This document shows positions 63,801 to 64,000 of a DNA stretch of 64,000 bases, one piece after another. The notes under the pieces were generated by a model. That model did no database searches. It worked only from the letters and a program-made list of their open reading frames with translations, and was not told the origin of the DNA. The position numbers were made by a program, and so were the translations under genes. Source of the stretch: Polaribacter reichenbachii (lineage in GTDB: Bacteria; Bacteroidota; Bacteroidia; Flavobacteriales; Flavobacteriaceae). The stretch spans positions 1,736,001 through 1,800,000 of the forward strand of contig NZ_CP019419.1 of assembly GCF_001975665.1 (NCBI RefSeq), read 5' to 3'. Position 1 is the first letter of the stretch; the number at the start of each line of letters is the position of its first letter.

Positions 63801-64000
63801 ATCAGATGTTACAGATAAAATTGGTTTTAGCTCTATTAGATTTTATGGTGCTGCAACAAACTTATTATATTTAATGGGTAGCGATTATACATCATACAAC
63901 CCAGAAGGTGTAAATACAACAGACCCTACAGTTTATGGTGCTCAAGTTGGTGCTAGTCCAGTAGTAAGAAGTTTCACTATAGGTTTAAATGTTAACTTTT
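60835..64000 (+). CDS. Second SusC-like TonB-dependent receptor (only the stop codon lies outside the window)
   Basis: The ATG at 60835 gives 1055 complete codons up to the window end. The last residues (FTIGLNVNF) form the usual barrel terminus with final Phe, and the next base is T, so only the stop codon is missing. It has a signal peptide ending SYAQ (about 22), a CarboxypepD_reg-like domain (about 25-100), a TonB-box-like DEIVVVGYG and a plug signature LKDAASAAIYGSRGANGVVL. It is a distinct paralogue of the SusC at 49660. A SusD gene is expected just downstream. Operator control ties it to the alginate regulon; the preferred ligand (for example a different block type or length) is unknown. 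Confidence 0.92.
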   Translation, partial: MKLKFKIALLLIMLVNICSYAQDGYTVKGTVTSQADNEVLPGVTVIIQGTTRGTETDFDGNFSIEVKSGDVLSFSYLGYAQKNVTITDQKVLNVSLAEDASELDEIVVVGYGTRKRSQISGAVAKIGGEDVAAVQVARVDDALAGKLSGVLIQNQDGSPGAAPKIQIRAASSISGASNPLIVVDGYPISGGLETINPNDIESLEILKDAASAAIYGSRGANGVVLVTTKKGKTGAPKFSYNTYFSASSKYRDNILMSGPEWASYARSEIAAGNWAATADNDATFLEYRLSAYEDSPGAISPEDWLFQTGTTQNHDFSVSGGTEDTKYFASVGYQNAEGVVITQGFERMNARLNVDANLGDKFKAGLSFNGFVSDRDILAHDMRDLLRSYGVHSIYHTEESIAFVQQLDQQAQALGLEAFDVGYRGSTYEASSIYELEPGMAAQDWHYGRNNNGIGGSGDAGPAAKLDNVDSWQKTFFGNVSGYLQYQIIEGLNVKTVLGGDMKDTQTYAHRLLGYDSRARDSQTFMDQIDLKVSSVLSETTLSYATKIGKHDISAVAGVEFQNTRFIGTRLDGSNVPDEAILNYNLFDPADIIVTERDETRVRESVFGRVNYAYDDRFLVSASLRRDGDSRFGANKRYETFPAISLGWNLHNESFLKENELLSRLKVRFSTGSLGTTSFLGSYDSLSLLDPSATIYGTGYLIPSNSNNPDLTWQTNTETNFGVDFGFLNNRFTLGIDYYTSDIEDILINQAQSEVLGNPTSILNVGDVKSSGLEFEISGSLMNTEDFSWNMGANLSTVNTEITYLGGLDELPQQIFGQSGRGAVFRNYVGGGIGEMWGLETIGDVEMTYLADGTRHPNSQTGESYVVDQNGDGVIDRTRTVEDGGDLVMIGQNTPDFYWGMSHNFRYKDFDMSFQLQGSHGAEVYNIDPLYYGSQWGGRLDYAMLDANSDGIADHNGEYYERNRNQTDAMIQDASYVALRNLTIGYTLKSDVTDKIGFSSIRFYGAATNLLYLMGSDYTSYNPEGVNTTDPTVYGAQVGASPVVRSFTIGLNVNF

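Noticed and set aside
1..64000. CRISPR arrays, tRNA/rRNA genes, insertion sequences, prophage genes
   Set aside because: Looked for regular direct repeats with spacers, cloverleaf-like GC-rich segments, transposase or integrase motifs on both strands. None were found.

Overview
This window comes from a very AT-rich marine Bacteroidota chromosome, most likely Flavobacteriaceae and Polaribacter-like. The evidence is the many TonB-dependent receptors with carboxypeptidase-like regulatory domains, SusC/SusD pairs, a type IX secretion sorting domain, lipoprotein signal peptides, TAnnTTTG-type promoter boxes and the absence of Shine-Dalgarno sites. No rRNA, tRNA, insertion sequence, prophage or CRISPR array was seen.

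Positions 1-15.4 kb hold a divergent carbohydrate cluster around an AraC-type regulator. Leftward are a TonB receptor, a DUF1080+PA14 lipoprotein and a beta-propeller dehydrogenase-like protein ending in a cupredoxin domain (cut by the window edge). Rightward are the AraC regulator, an MFS transporter, a Gfo/Idh/MocA oxidoreductase, a propeller/HEAT/cytochrome c lipoprotein, a sugar isomerase/epimerase, a second DUF1080 protein and a ThuA protein. Together they suggest periplasmic oxidation of a glycoside to a 3-keto sugar, cleavage, import and cytoplasmic reduction/isomerisation. The substrate is unknown.

Positions 15.6-41.6 kb are mostly housekeeping: gapN; an exported endonuclease/phosphatase divergent from a TonB receptor and DUF5689 lipoprotein; mce, ftsX, DUF3098, uppP and truB; marC and a DUF3124 lipoprotein; a TPP-riboswitch-controlled TonB receptor (thiamine uptake); an Omp85-like barrel; arfB; a NadR-like kinase with a PnuC-family transporter; a phosphopantetheinyl transferase; ahcY; a small island with a ParE-type toxin-antitoxin pair and a HEPN protein next to palindromic repeats; a DASS transporter; an AEC permease; and a Tat-exported HisC-like aminotransferase.

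Positions 41.9-64 kb are an alginate utilisation locus: PL6 and PL7 lyases; a lamin-tail/T9SS surface protein, a PL17 exo-lyase and KdgF; SusC, SusD and two PKD lipoproteins; a GntR/FadR regulator; an MFS transporter and SDR (DEH reductase); and a second SusC whose stop codon lies just beyond the window. Polymer would be cut outside the cell, imported through SusCD, trimmed by PL17, converted by KdgF to DEH, moved inward by the MFS carrier and reduced to KDG by the SDR. KDG kinase and KDPG aldolase are not in the window.

The strongest regulatory signal is a set of five promoters in the alginate locus. Each has a TAnnTTTG box fused to tandem TGGTAAACCA-type palindromes at exactly 13-bp register (two copies, two plus a degenerate third, or four copies). 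They probably form the regulon of the resident GntR repressor. The two SusC promoters also share a 25-bp upstream element at identical distance and a tight hairpin just before the start codon.
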